This document shows, piece by piece, positions 25,690 through 33,803 of a stretch of DNA of 64,000 bases. The stretch is taken from NCBI GenBank assembly GCA_964628985.1, contig CAZVNJ010000001.1, positions 48,806-112,805 on the forward strand, in the 5' to 3' direction. Origin of the DNA: SURF-43 sp964628985 (GTDB lineage Bacteria; Chloroflexota; Dehalococcoidia; UBA2979). The position numbers were made by a program, and so were the translations under genes. Under the pieces are notes generated by a model. That model searched no databases. It was given only the letters and a program-made list of their open reading frames with translations, and was not told the origin of the DNA. How positions within the stretch are numbered: position 1 is the first letter of the stretch; every line of letters begins with the position of its first letter.

Positions 25690-28047
25690 GTGGGGCGTTT
25701 GAGCTGGCCCGGGCACTGGACCCTCGCCACGCGCGTTGTCATCGCTTCGGCTGCGTTGCTTGCCGCCCTCCTGGCCATTGTCGTCGCCACCGAGGACCGG
25801 GCGAACGACGAGCGCCGGCGGGCGGAGGTCGACCACTCTTACGAGACCGCTCAGGCAGTGGCGGGCATCGTAGACGGCTTCGCGAGCGACCTCGAGACCA
25901 CCATGCTGGCGGCGGCGCTGCTGCTGGGCGACCGCCCGGAGGCGCTGACACAGGCAACGGCTGGCGATCACCTCAAGCGACTGACCGAGCAATACGGGCT
26001 GCTGCGCGCCATATTCGTGGCGGACCTCGACGGGCGCGTGATCGCCAGCGACTCCGGCGCGGGGCACGGTACCGACCTGTCTGCACGCCCATACATGCAG
26101 TCTCTGCGCGCGGGGGCGAAGGAGGTCTGGGGCCCGGGTGTCGCGGGTATTGACTCCGGAGAAGTCACGGCCACCTACGGACGCGTGATCACGGACGGGG
26201 CAGGGACGGTCCGCGGCTACCTGGTGGCGGCCTTCTATCCGCCCCGCCTTGCCGAGCGGATCGAGCCACGGATCTCCGCGGACGCGGACGTGGTACTGAT
26301 CGACGGTCTCGGGTTCGTCCTCTACAGCACTGCCCATCCCAACCTGACGCCTGAAGCCCGTGACCTCTCCGGGCTGCCCGCCGTGCAGGCCGCGCTTTAC
26401 GGTGCACCCACGCGGCTGGACGGAGTGACCGGCCTGCTGGGGTCGGACGAGCGTTTCGGCGCGATCGTCCCGATCCGAAACCCCGGCTGGGCCGTGGCGT
26501 TCAGCCGGCCGGTCGCCCCACTCGAGTCGATGCTCCGGCAACGCTTGCTCGTGCAGGCGGGCCAGGTGACAGCGAGCGTGCTCGTTGTGGGGATACTCAT
26601 GACGGTCTCGACCCGACGCATTGCTCGCCCGCTCGCTCGCCTCGCCCGCGTCGCTGAGAACGTGGCAAGGGGTGAGCGAGAGTCACCGCCAGTCATCGAG
26701 GGCGGCCCGGAGGTCCGGACGCTCTCCGCGGCGATGCAGGCGATGAGTGCGTCCGTGGCGCAGCGCGAAGACGCCATCCGTCTCGAGTCCGAGCGCCGGC
26801 GAAAGCTGGCCGAGGCGTCGCGAGCCTTCACCGAGGCCGTCGTCGACCTCGACGCGGAGACGGAGACCATCGCTCAGTCCGTCGCGGAGGCCCTTGCGGA
26901 CGGATGCGCGGTGATGCTGCTGTCGGAGGACGGGGCACGGCTGCACGTGGCCGCCGTATACCACCCGGACACGCGACGACAGCAGCTCGCGCGGGCGGCC
27001 CTCCAGGCTCGGCCGCTGGTCGTGGACGGATCGCGCCTGGAACCACTCGTCCGTTCGGCGGAGACGCTCTTCCTTGCCGACGCCACTCCGCTGCTCCAGT
27101 CGGCCTACCCGGAGCGGGCTGGTCTCGTCGAGCAGCTCGGGTTGAACAGCCTGGCCTGCGTCCCGCTGCGGGCACACGGCCGGGTCATCGGCCTCCTTGG
27201 CGTGTGGCGAGACGCTGGTGAGGCGCTGCTGCCCGACGATGTAGTCCTCTTGCAGGAGATTGGCGATCGGGCGGCGCTGGCGATCGAGAACGCCCGGCTC
27301 TTCATGGCCGTGGGAGCCCATGCAGTCGAGGTGGAGCGGGCCATGCTCGCGCAGGACGACCTGCTTTCGCTCATCTCTCACGACCTCCGCAACCCGATGA
27401 CTACCATCAAGGCCGCCGCTCAGCTCGTTTACCGTCGTGTCGATGCTGGGAACGCCAGGCGCGAAGACATCCTGCCCGTGATCTCGATGATCGACGCTGC
27501 CGTCGCGAAGGTCACTCGGGAGATCGATGCGATCCTGGACCTTTCGCTCGCGCGGGCCGGCCGCATGCTGGGCCTGCAGGTGGGCCAGGTGGACCTCGTG
27601 CCGCTCGTGGAGCATGTCGCGACGATGCACGGCGAAGGGGTACCGAACGAGATTGTGGTGGAATCCGAGGAACCCCACCTACACGGACAGTGGGACTCGT
27701 CCCGACTGGAGCGCGTGTTCGACAACCTGATCGGCAACGCGGTGAAGTACAGCCCCGGTGGGGATCCCGTCACGGTCCGGGTCACTCGGGAGATGGTCGG
27801 CGACGCCCCGTGGGCCACGGTCATGGTCCAGGACCGGGGGATCGGGATCCCCGCCAGCGAGATCGACCGCGTGTTCGACCGCTTCTATCGAGGCAGCCAG
27901 GTCGTCGGGCGGATGCCGGGCACGGGGCTGGGGCTCAGCGGGGTGAAGTTGATTGTCGAAGCCCACGGTGGCCAGGTCCACGTCGAAAGCGCCGAGGGCG
28001 TCGGGAGCACGTTCACCGTCCGCCTGCCATGCCTTCCTCCTGAGTGA
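25690..28047 (+). CDS. Membrane sensor histidine kinase: dCache, HAMP, GAF, HisKA, HATPase
   Basis: About 785 residues; GGAGG at 25680-25684 best suits the GTG at 25690 (GTG 25687 is the alternative). First membrane helix about 13-32, an extracytoplasmic dCache-like domain to about 285 (FVADLDGRVIASDSGAGHG, ARPYMQSLRAG), a second helix (VTASVLVVGILMTV), HAMP (RRIARPLARLARVAENVARG), GAF (about 385-545: DGCAVMLLSEDGARL, SLACVPLRAHGRVIGLLGVW), phospho-His in LLSLISHDLRNPMTTIKAA, N-box FDNLIGNAVKYSP and G-boxes DRGIGIP and GTGLGL, all canonical. It senses an external ligand; no regulator gene is adjacent. The 3' end overlaps the convergent hydrolase by 35 bases. Confidence 0.87.
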   Translation: MGRLSWPGHWTLATRVVIASAALLAALLAIVVATEDRANDERRRAEVDHSYETAQAVAGIVDGFASDLETTMLAAALLLGDRPEALTQATAGDHLKRLTEQYGLLRAIFVADLDGRVIASDSGAGHGTDLSARPYMQSLRAGAKEVWGPGVAGIDSGEVTATYGRVITDGAGTVRGYLVAAFYPPRLAERIEPRISADADVVLIDGLGFVLYSTAHPNLTPEARDLSGLPAVQAALYGAPTRLDGVTGLLGSDERFGAIVPIRNPGWAVAFSRPVAPLESMLRQRLLVQAGQVTASVLVVGILMTVSTRRIARPLARLARVAENVARGERESPPVIEGGPEVRTLSAAMQAMSASVAQREDAIRLESERRRKLAEASRAFTEAVVDLDAETETIAQSVAEALADGCAVMLLSEDGARLHVAAVYHPDTRRQQLARAALQARPLVVDGSRLEPLVRSAETLFLADATPLLQSAYPERAGLVEQLGLNSLACVPLRAHGRVIGLLGVWRDAGEALLPDDVVLLQEIGDRAALAIENARLFMAVGAHAVEVERAMLAQDDLLSLISHDLRNPMTTIKAAAQLVYRRVDAGNARREDILPVISMIDAAVAKVTREIDAILDLSLARAGRMLGLQVGQVDLVPLVEHVATMHGEGVPNEIVVESEEPHLHGQWDSSRLERVFDNLIGNAVKYSPGGDPVTVRVTREMVGDAPWATVMVQDRGIGIPASEIDRVFDRFYRGSQVVGRMPGTGLGLSGVKLIVEAHGGQVHVESAEGVGSTFTVRLPCLPPE

Positions 28048-28738
28048 CGCCAGCCTGGGGGCTCCCGTCGAATGCGCCCGGCCGCTCCTCCGCGAGCAAC
28101 GCCACGAGGTCGAGTTGCGAAGAGGCCCTGGTGTCCGCCCTCAGCACGCCCCGCATCAGCGCCAGCGCCTGCTCGTTCTCCTCGGGCGTATTGGACGCAA
28201 CGCAGTCGGACGGGACGACAAGACTGAAGCCGCGCATGTGCGCATCGGCTGCGGTGAAGAGCACGCAGATGTTCCCCGCGACCCCCGCCAGGATCACGGT
28301 GCGTACTCCGAGGTAGCGCAGGAGCACGTCGAGCGTCGTGGAGAAGAAGCCGGAATGCCTGGGCTTCAGCACGAAGTAGTCGCTCGGGTGGGGCTTCAGC
28401 CGCTCAGCGATCGGCCTGCCCCTGACATCCTCGAGGCAGTGCGCGATCAGACGGCGGAAGTCTGAGCGCCACTTGCCGTAGTTGTCATTGACATAAACAA
28501 CGGGGATACCCGCCGCACGCGAGCGGTGGGCGAGGTGTTCGATGCGTACTGCGGCGGCTTCAAAGTGGGGGAGGAGCAGGTCGCCCCCGGTCCACTCGAG
28601 GTCGTTGATCACGTCGAGCAAGAGCAGGGCGACCGATGAGGGCGCAGTCGCGTCTTCCTGCGGAACATCCTCGACCAGGCCGTCGGGGGACTGGGGACCC
28701 CCGAAGCGGCCCGGCTGGTTGGTGCGATCCGGTGCCAT
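28013..28738 (-). CDS. Isochorismatase-family cysteine hydrolase
   Basis: 241 residues. The catalytic triad of the family is visible: Asp in LLLLDVINDLEW, Lys in YFVLKPRHSGFF, and Cys in GVAGNICVLFTAADA, with the cis-peptide and metal region SAFxxT-like as SGFFSTTLDVLL. Members hydrolyse isochorismate, nicotinamide, N-carbamoyl compounds and the like; the substrate is not decided. The roughly 35-residue N-terminal leader (Pro/Gly-rich) and C-terminal tail are outside the fold. The overlap with the kinase 3' end lies in the tail. It is 6 bases downstream of the ferritin-like gene on the same strand. Confidence 0.83.
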   Translation of the reverse strand: MAPDRTNQPGRFGGPQSPDGLVEDVPQEDATAPSSVALLLLDVINDLEWTGGDLLLPHFEAAAVRIEHLAHRSRAAGIPVVYVNDNYGKWRSDFRRLIAHCLEDVRGRPIAERLKPHPSDYFVLKPRHSGFFSTTLDVLLRYLGVRTVILAGVAGNICVLFTAADAHMRGFSLVVPSDCVASNTPEENEQALALMRGVLRADTRASSQLDLVALLAEERPGAFDGSPQAGVTQEEGMAGGR

Positions 28739-28744
28739 CAGCGG

Positions 28745-29338
28745 CTAGAGCAACTCCTCTCGCGCGCCCTTGGCACGCGCAGCGCCGATAGCGGTCTTGA
28801 CCTTCTTCTCCTCCTCAGGAGGGGGGAGTACGGCGGGAAGCCCCAAAGCCTCGATCCAGAGTTCACGGGCCCAGCCCATCGTGTGGTACAGGTGCTCGTC
28901 CTCTTCCTCTTCCACCTCGTCGTAGGCCTCACGCAGCGCGTCGCGGAGCGTGCCCTTCGCGTTCTCTGAGAGGTGGCCGATTAGTTCCCAGTTCTGATGG
29001 TCCTTGGTCTCTGCCTCGACCACTGACTCGGCGGCGACCAACTGCGCCGCCGGCTGTCCTGCCGACTCGAGTGCCATCTGCATCGCCGCGACCAGGCCCT
29101 TCGCCTTCGAGCGGACGACCTCACGGCCGGGCGTTTCAACCGCCGGGTCGAGGTCGACTTTCTCGAAGAGCGAGAGGAGGACGCGCTCGTGGTTTTCGGT
29201 CTCCTCGAGGTACTTCTGCCACTCGTCGCGCAACTCATCGTTGGCTACGCACTGGATGGCTGCCTTGTAGACCGCCTGTCCGCCGATCTCGGTCTCGAGG
29301 GCCTGGTACAGCAACTCGCGCATCTGCTCTTCGTTCAC
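28745..29338 (-). CDS. Ferritin-like domain protein, putative diiron
   Basis: 197 residues, mostly helical. It has a four-helix arrangement with carboxylate/His motifs in the usual order: LETEIGGQAVY (helix 1 Glu), YLEETENHERVLLSLF (E-x-x-H in helix 2), VVEAETKDHQNWELI (helix 3) and EEEEDEHLYH (helix 4 E-x-x-H). This is the pattern of diiron ferritin-like or DUF892-like proteins. The acidic core is followed by a basic tail (EEEKKVKTAIGAARAKGARE). A role in iron or oxidative stress is inferred. No named subfamily can be given. Confidence 0.65.
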   Translation of the reverse strand: MNEEQMRELLYQALETEIGGQAVYKAAIQCVANDELRDEWQKYLEETENHERVLLSLFEKVDLDPAVETPGREVVRSKAKGLVAAMQMALESAGQPAAQLVAAESVVEAETKDHQNWELIGHLSENAKGTLRDALREAYDEVEEEEDEHLYHTMGWARELWIEALGLPAVLPPPEEEKKVKTAIGAARAKGAREELL

Positions 29339-29384
29339 GGATTCCTGCCTCTGACAGACGCTGGCTGACCGCCCGTGACGACAC

Positions 29385-29443
29385 TACGAGTCGTGATGAG
29401 TTGCGGGCGCAAACGAAACGAGAGGCGCTATTGCTGACTCGTA
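29385..29443. repeat. 8-bp inverted repeat TACGAGTC / GACTCGTA in a divergent promoter region
   Basis: TACGAGTC at 29385-29392 and its exact complement GACTCGTA at 29436-29443 lie 43 bases apart in the 217-base region between the divergent ferritin-like and F420-oxidoreductase genes. Spacing of about five helical turns (centre to centre about 51 bases) could allow a looped regulator contact. Chance occurrence is possible. Confidence 0.25.
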
Positions 29444-29555
29444 ACAGGAAGTCGCGGCGGTCAAGGTTCACACCTGACACACCTTCGCCACGCTCGCCTG
29501 GGCGCATTGGCGCCTCCTCCCGAAGGCGGGTCGAAGATGGCCGAGGAGGTATCAC

Positions 29556-30536
29556 ATGGTGGCACTCGGATACGCCCTGCTCGGTGAGGAACACGACGCG
29601 CGGACGCTGGTGCGGAATGCCGCGCGCGCAGAGGAGGCGGGCTTCTCCTTCGCGCTGATCTCTGACCACTTCCACCCGTGGACGGATGCCCAGGGGCATA
29701 GCCCGTTCGTCTGGACGACCCTCGGTGCCATCGCCCAGGTCACGGACCGGATGGTGGTGGGCACTGGCGTGACCTGCCCAACGATCCGCGTGCATCCTGC
29801 GATCGTGGCACAGGCCGCGGCGACGACGGCCACGCTGCTGCCCGGTCGGTTCTTCCTCGGTGTCGGGACCGGGGAGAACCTGAACGAGCACGTGCTCGGG
29901 GACCACTGGCCGGCGGCGCCTGAACGGCGGGCGATGCTGGAAGAGGCCATCCACGTCATCCGGTCACTCTGGAAGGGGCGCGAGTGGAGTTTCCGCGGGG
30001 CCTACTACACCGTGGAACATGCAAGGCTCTACACCCTTCCCGAGACGCCCCCACCGATCCTGATGGCGGCATCCGGCCCGCGGTCGGCAGCGCTCGCCGG
30101 TCGGGCCTGCGATGGACTGGTCGCCACCTCGCCAGATGCCGATCTGGTCCGTGCCTGGAAGGAAGCGGGTGGGCACGGGCCGGTCATCGGGATGCTCCAC
30201 CTGGCGTACGCCGCGACTCGTGACGAGGGGCGAGCGACACTCATGACGCACTGGCCGCATGCACCACTGCCCGGGCACCTCAACGCCGACCTCCGCCGGC
30301 CGGCGGAGTTCGAGGGCGCCTCAACCCACATCCGACCCGACGCCTATGACGACCGCACGCCCCAGGGCCCGGACCCGCGTCCCGTCATCGAAGGTATCGA
30401 GGAGTACGAGCGTGCCGGGTTCGACCATGTGGTGCTGCATCAGATCGGCCCCGAGCAGGACGCGTTCGTCCGCTTCTTCGAGCGGGAGATTTCTCCCGGA
30501 GTCCGGGCGGACGCGGTGACGCTCGGTCGTCGATGA
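29556..30536 (+). CDS. F420-dependent LLM oxidoreductase, glucose-6-phosphate dehydrogenase-like (TIGR03557 type)
   Basis: 326 residues. AGGAGG is well placed before the ATG. The luciferase-like barrel shows MVALGYALLGEEHDA, FSFALISDHFHPWTDAQGHS, RMVVGTGVTCPTIRVHPAI, GRFFLGVGTGENLNEHVLG, ERRAMLEEAIHVIRSLW, PILMAASGPRSAALAGR. SDHFHPW and GTGENLNEH are hallmarks of the F420-dependent glucose-6-phosphate dehydrogenase-like group. True Fgd activity on glucose-6-phosphate is not proven by these motifs. It is the second F420-type enzyme in the window, so the host very likely makes F420. Confidence 0.85.
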   Translation: MVALGYALLGEEHDARTLVRNAARAEEAGFSFALISDHFHPWTDAQGHSPFVWTTLGAIAQVTDRMVVGTGVTCPTIRVHPAIVAQAAATTATLLPGRFFLGVGTGENLNEHVLGDHWPAAPERRAMLEEAIHVIRSLWKGREWSFRGAYYTVEHARLYTLPETPPPILMAASGPRSAALAGRACDGLVATSPDADLVRAWKEAGGHGPVIGMLHLAYAATRDEGRATLMTHWPHAPLPGHLNADLRRPAEFEGASTHIRPDAYDDRTPQGPDPRPVIEGIEEYERAGFDHVVLHQIGPEQDAFVRFFEREISPGVRADAVTLGRR

Positions 30537-30550
30537 GCCTCGGTTGGCGG

Positions 30551-31894
30551 CTAGGACGATTCCCGAGCCTGCTCCAGCGCCCGCTGCTGGAGGATGAGCT
30601 CGGGGGTGTCCTCCAGCACGCCGGCCTCCCGAAGCTGCGCGATTTCCTCGGGCGTCTTCCCGAGGATCTCCCTGAGGACGTAATCCGTGTGCTCGCCCAG
30701 CGCGGGGGCGGCCGCGTAGATGGCCGCCGGCGTCCGGCTGTAATTCCAGGCCTCGCCAGCCAGGATGTGAGGGCCGACCGAGGAGTGCTGCACCTCCGGC
30801 CAGAACCCGCGCGCCTGCAGGTGCGGATCGTGCACGACCCGCCGGTTGTCAGCGCAGACACCGGCCGCGACGCCGTGCGACTGGAGGATCGTCATCGTCT
30901 CGTCGGCGGTGCGCGTTGCTGTCCACGCGCCGATTGCGGCATCGATGGTGTCGTGGTGAAGCACGCGTGACTCGTACGTCGGGTACTGGGCTCGCAGCGC
31001 CTCGTGGCCGATGGCCGTGCAGAGCCCTCGCCACTCAGCGTCCGAGCCAACGGCGAGGGCAACCCATGCGTCTTCACCGCTGCAGCGGTAGACGCCGGAG
31101 GGAGCCATGTAGTCGTCTCGGTTGCCGATCCAGGTCGGGTCCTGACCGGTCATCTGGTAGGCGAGGACAGATTCTGCTGTCCAGGTGATCGTGGCCTCTC
31201 GTTGTGACAGGTCGACGTACTGTCCGCGGCCGGTCTTCCGGCGATGCATGAGCGCGGTCATGATGTAACCGGCCGTGTGCATCCCAGCGATCGGGTCGCC
31301 ATAGTTGATGCCTGTCTTCATCGGAGTGTCGTCACCCCGATATCCCGTCCGGGCCACGATGCCCCCGAGTTGCTCGATGGCCACGCCGTATCCGACGTAC
31401 TTCGCCTCCGGACCACCGTTGCCAGAAGGCGGCATCGAGACGAAGACGATGTCCTCGTTCACACTCCGCAGCACGTCGTACCCGAAGCCCATGCGCTCGA
31501 AGACGCCGCCACCGAAGTTCTCGACGACGATATCCGCTATGGCGGCCAGTTCCATGAACACTGCACGCCCCTCCGGCATGAGAATGTTCATGCAGACCCC
31601 GAGCTTGTTCCGGTTGTACTTGTTGAAGTACCCGTTCCGGTTCCACGGATCCTCGCCGGGGTCATTCCCCGCGTACAGGCTCAGGGGCGACGAGGACGGC
31701 GGCGGGATCGCCGGGCCGCGGATCGAGTCGAGTTGCCGGTTCGCCTCGATCTTGATGATCGTGGCCCCGAGGTCACCCAGGAGCTTGGTGCAATAGGGCC
31801 CGGCCCACACCATCGAACAGTCGAGGACGACGACTCCGGTGAGCGGGCCTTGCTGGCCGGGCCGGAGAGGGACAGAGCGCTGTCCGTCCGTCAT
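30551..31894 (-). CDS. CaiB/BaiF family (class III) CoA-transferase
   Basis: 447 residues. Family features: GPLTGVVVLDCSMVWAGPYC, LLGDLGATIIKIEANRQLDS, ADIVVENFGGGVFERMGFGY, and the catalytic Asp at residue 200 in GINYGDPIAGMHTAG, which forms the aspartyl-CoA intermediate. TGRGQYVDLSQRE follows. It transfers CoA between carboxylic acids. It is downstream of a second family member with an ATGA overlap (31891-31894), so the pair is translationally coupled and may act as a heterodimer. Substrate unknown. Confidence 0.87.
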   Translation of the reverse strand: MTDGQRSVPLRPGQQGPLTGVVVLDCSMVWAGPYCTKLLGDLGATIIKIEANRQLDSIRGPAIPPPSSSPLSLYAGNDPGEDPWNRNGYFNKYNRNKLGVCMNILMPEGRAVFMELAAIADIVVENFGGGVFERMGFGYDVLRSVNEDIVFVSMPPSGNGGPEAKYVGYGVAIEQLGGIVARTGYRGDDTPMKTGINYGDPIAGMHTAGYIMTALMHRRKTGRGQYVDLSQREATITWTAESVLAYQMTGQDPTWIGNRDDYMAPSGVYRCSGEDAWVALAVGSDAEWRGLCTAIGHEALRAQYPTYESRVLHHDTIDAAIGAWTATRTADETMTILQSHGVAAGVCADNRRVVHDPHLQARGFWPEVQHSSVGPHILAGEAWNYSRTPAAIYAAAPALGEHTDYVLREILGKTPEEIAQLREAGVLEDTPELILQQRALEQARESS

Positions 31895-33120
31895 CGTCTG
31901 CCGCCTTCCGCGCCGCCTGCAGCCACAGGCGCACCGCCGAATGCGCCGGCGGCGGAGAGCCGCGAGAGCGACGCCGCATCATGTCCCAGCGAGGTCACCA
32001 CCTCATGCGTGTGCTCGCCAAGCAGCGGCGCGCGTTTCGACTCCCACAGCCCGTCCGAGAAGTGCGCGGCGACCGACGGGTACTGCAGCGTCCCGGCAAT
32101 GGGATGCTCTACCTCGTGGAAGAATCCGCGGTACTGCAGTTGTTCATTCTTGAATAGGTCAGCAGGTGTCGCGACGTATCCGAAGGGCAGACCGAGCGCC
32201 TGCGCCTTCTGGTAGATCTCTTCCTTGTTGTGCGTGATCAACCACGGCAACATCAAGGCGTCGATCTCGTCGCGCAGTTCGCTTTGGGAGCCCGCCTGCT
32301 GGTATCGCGCATCCGCGAGGATCGGTTCCTCCATCAGGGTGGCGATGTTCGCCCAGCGTCGGAGTGGCCCGGACACTACTCCGACGAAGCCGTCCGCGCA
32401 GGGGTAGATGCCCCATGCTGCACGAGCGCCGTTGCCGCTGCGCGGATAGACCTGGCCCGCGTAGATGTACGCCATGTCCGTCATCTCCAGCAGCGAGGTC
32501 GCATGCTCGAAGACGGAGACGTCGACGTGCTGGCCCAGGCCGGACGCGGCGCGCTCCCAGAGGCCGGCCAGCGTCGCGATGTAGGCGTTCTGTCCGGCAC
32601 CGTACTGCCCGAGGTATCCACCGTTCTTCAGCGGTTCTCGGTCCGGTTCGCCCGTGATGTACATCAGCCCGCTGAGAGCGTACGTCGTGATCTCCCAGGC
32701 ATGGTGCTGGGCATACGGGCCTGTCTGCCCGAACGGAGTGACCGAGACGTAGAGCAGGCCCGGGAACTCGTCGCGTAGTTGCTCGTAGCCCAGGCCCAGT
32801 TCCGCGAGGGCGCCGGGGCGGAAGCTCTCGATCAGGACGTCGGCGCTTCCCAGCAGTTCACGCAAGACGGCGCGGCCGTCCTCGGTGTGGATGTCGAGGG
32901 TGACCGAACGCTTGCCCTGGTTCAGGTAGAGGTGGAATGCACCGGTGTCAGGGTCGGGCACGCCCCCGGCAAAGGGGCCCCATCGACGGATGGGGTCGCC
33001 GTCGGGTGGCTCGACCTTGATCACGTCTGCGCCGAACCCGGCCAGGATCCGGCCGCAATAGGGCCCCGCGATGTACTGCGACAGATCGACCACGCGCGTC
33101 CCGACGAGCGGTCCGTCCAT
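31891..33120 (-). CDS. CaiB/BaiF family protein with catalytic Asp replaced by Gln
   Basis: 409 residues from ATG 33120 (the frame is open to 33348, but those 76 residues are not family-like). It begins MDGPLVGTRVVDLSQYIAGP and has GADVIKVEPPDGDPIRRWGP, ADVLIESFRPGALAELGLGY and FGQTGPYAQHH, and is otherwise full length. At the position of the catalytic Asp it reads GGYLGQYGAGQ with Gln172 (codon CAG), whereas the 30551 and 48959 paralogs keep GD. It may be a non-catalytic partner of the coupled downstream gene, or use another mechanism. Confidence 0.84.
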   Translation of the reverse strand: MDGPLVGTRVVDLSQYIAGPYCGRILAGFGADVIKVEPPDGDPIRRWGPFAGGVPDPDTGAFHLYLNQGKRSVTLDIHTEDGRAVLRELLGSADVLIESFRPGALAELGLGYEQLRDEFPGLLYVSVTPFGQTGPYAQHHAWEITTYALSGLMYITGEPDREPLKNGGYLGQYGAGQNAYIATLAGLWERAASGLGQHVDVSVFEHATSLLEMTDMAYIYAGQVYPRSGNGARAAWGIYPCADGFVGVVSGPLRRWANIATLMEEPILADARYQQAGSQSELRDEIDALMLPWLITHNKEEIYQKAQALGLPFGYVATPADLFKNEQLQYRGFFHEVEHPIAGTLQYPSVAAHFSDGLWESKRAPLLGEHTHEVVTSLGHDAASLSRLSAAGAFGGAPVAAGGAEGGRR

Positions 33121-33348
33121 TGCGCGAGCCTTCCTCAACTGCGGTCCCGTGTGGAAGGGGTTGGCCCGGCCGATCCGGACCTTGGCCCGACTGTAGTCCA
33201 CGTCCGGCGGCTGGAGTAGCGGCCCAGGGTCATCTGGCTCACAGCAAACGTTGGCTCCCTTTTCGAGCCTTCTGTTAGGCCGCCCTTCGGGCTGAGAGAT
33301 GTCTTCGATGGGCACGTAGGTAGACCCACCCGCAGGAGGTGCATGCAT

Positions 33349-33657
33349 ATGCCGAGGTCATGGAGTGCCAAGGACGAGCGCCAGTACGAGCACGTGAAGG
33401 AGAGCGAGAAGGAGCGCGGCCGTTCCACGGACAAGGCGAAGGAGATCGCCGCCCGGACGGTGAACAAGCAGCGCCGGGAGGAGGGCCGTACGCCCAACAG
33501 GCGCACCCAGGGCACCGGGAACCCCCGTACCTCGCTGGACGCCAGGAGTGAGGACGAGCTGCACAACCGAGCCTCCGAACTGGCGATCGCCGGCCACGAC
33601 CGAATGAGCCGCGACGAGTTGGTGACCGCGATCCGGCGGCGCAACGGCACGCGCTGA
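33349..33657 (+). CDS. Small basic protein with Rho_N/SAP-like C-terminus, 'plasmid stabilization'-type family
   Basis: 102 residues. AGGAGGT at 33334-33340 fits the ATG at 33349 (8-base spacing), not the ATG at 33343. The N-terminal half is highly charged (SWSAKDERQYEHVKESEKER; KEIAARTVNKQRREEGRTPN). The C-terminal 35 residues (DELHNRASELAIAG, RMSRDELVTAIRRRNG) have the helix-turn-helix layout of Rho N-terminal/SAP-like nucleic acid modules. Close relatives are widespread under the name plasmid stabilization protein, without proven function. Standing alone between a CoA-transferase and a glycosyltransferase, it gives no operon clue. Confidence 0.72.
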   Translation: MPRSWSAKDERQYEHVKESEKERGRSTDKAKEIAARTVNKQRREEGRTPNRRTQGTGNPRTSLDARSEDELHNRASELAIAGHDRMSRDELVTAIRRRNGTR

Positions 33658-33803
33658 CCTATGCCGTCCTGCAATGTTTTCGTGACTGCGGCCACCGCGC
33701 CGCATGCGCGGAATGAGATGCGCCCACTTTTAACGTTTCCCCACGGATTCGGCGCCCCCTCGTGTGGCGCTCCCGCGTTGCCCGTGCGGCAAAGGAGCCC
33801 GAC

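Noticed and set aside
33240..33310. TPP riboswitch-like CTGAGAG segment upstream of the small basic gene
   Set aside because: Only the CTGAGA core matches; the second conserved arm and the P1/P3 pairings are missing.
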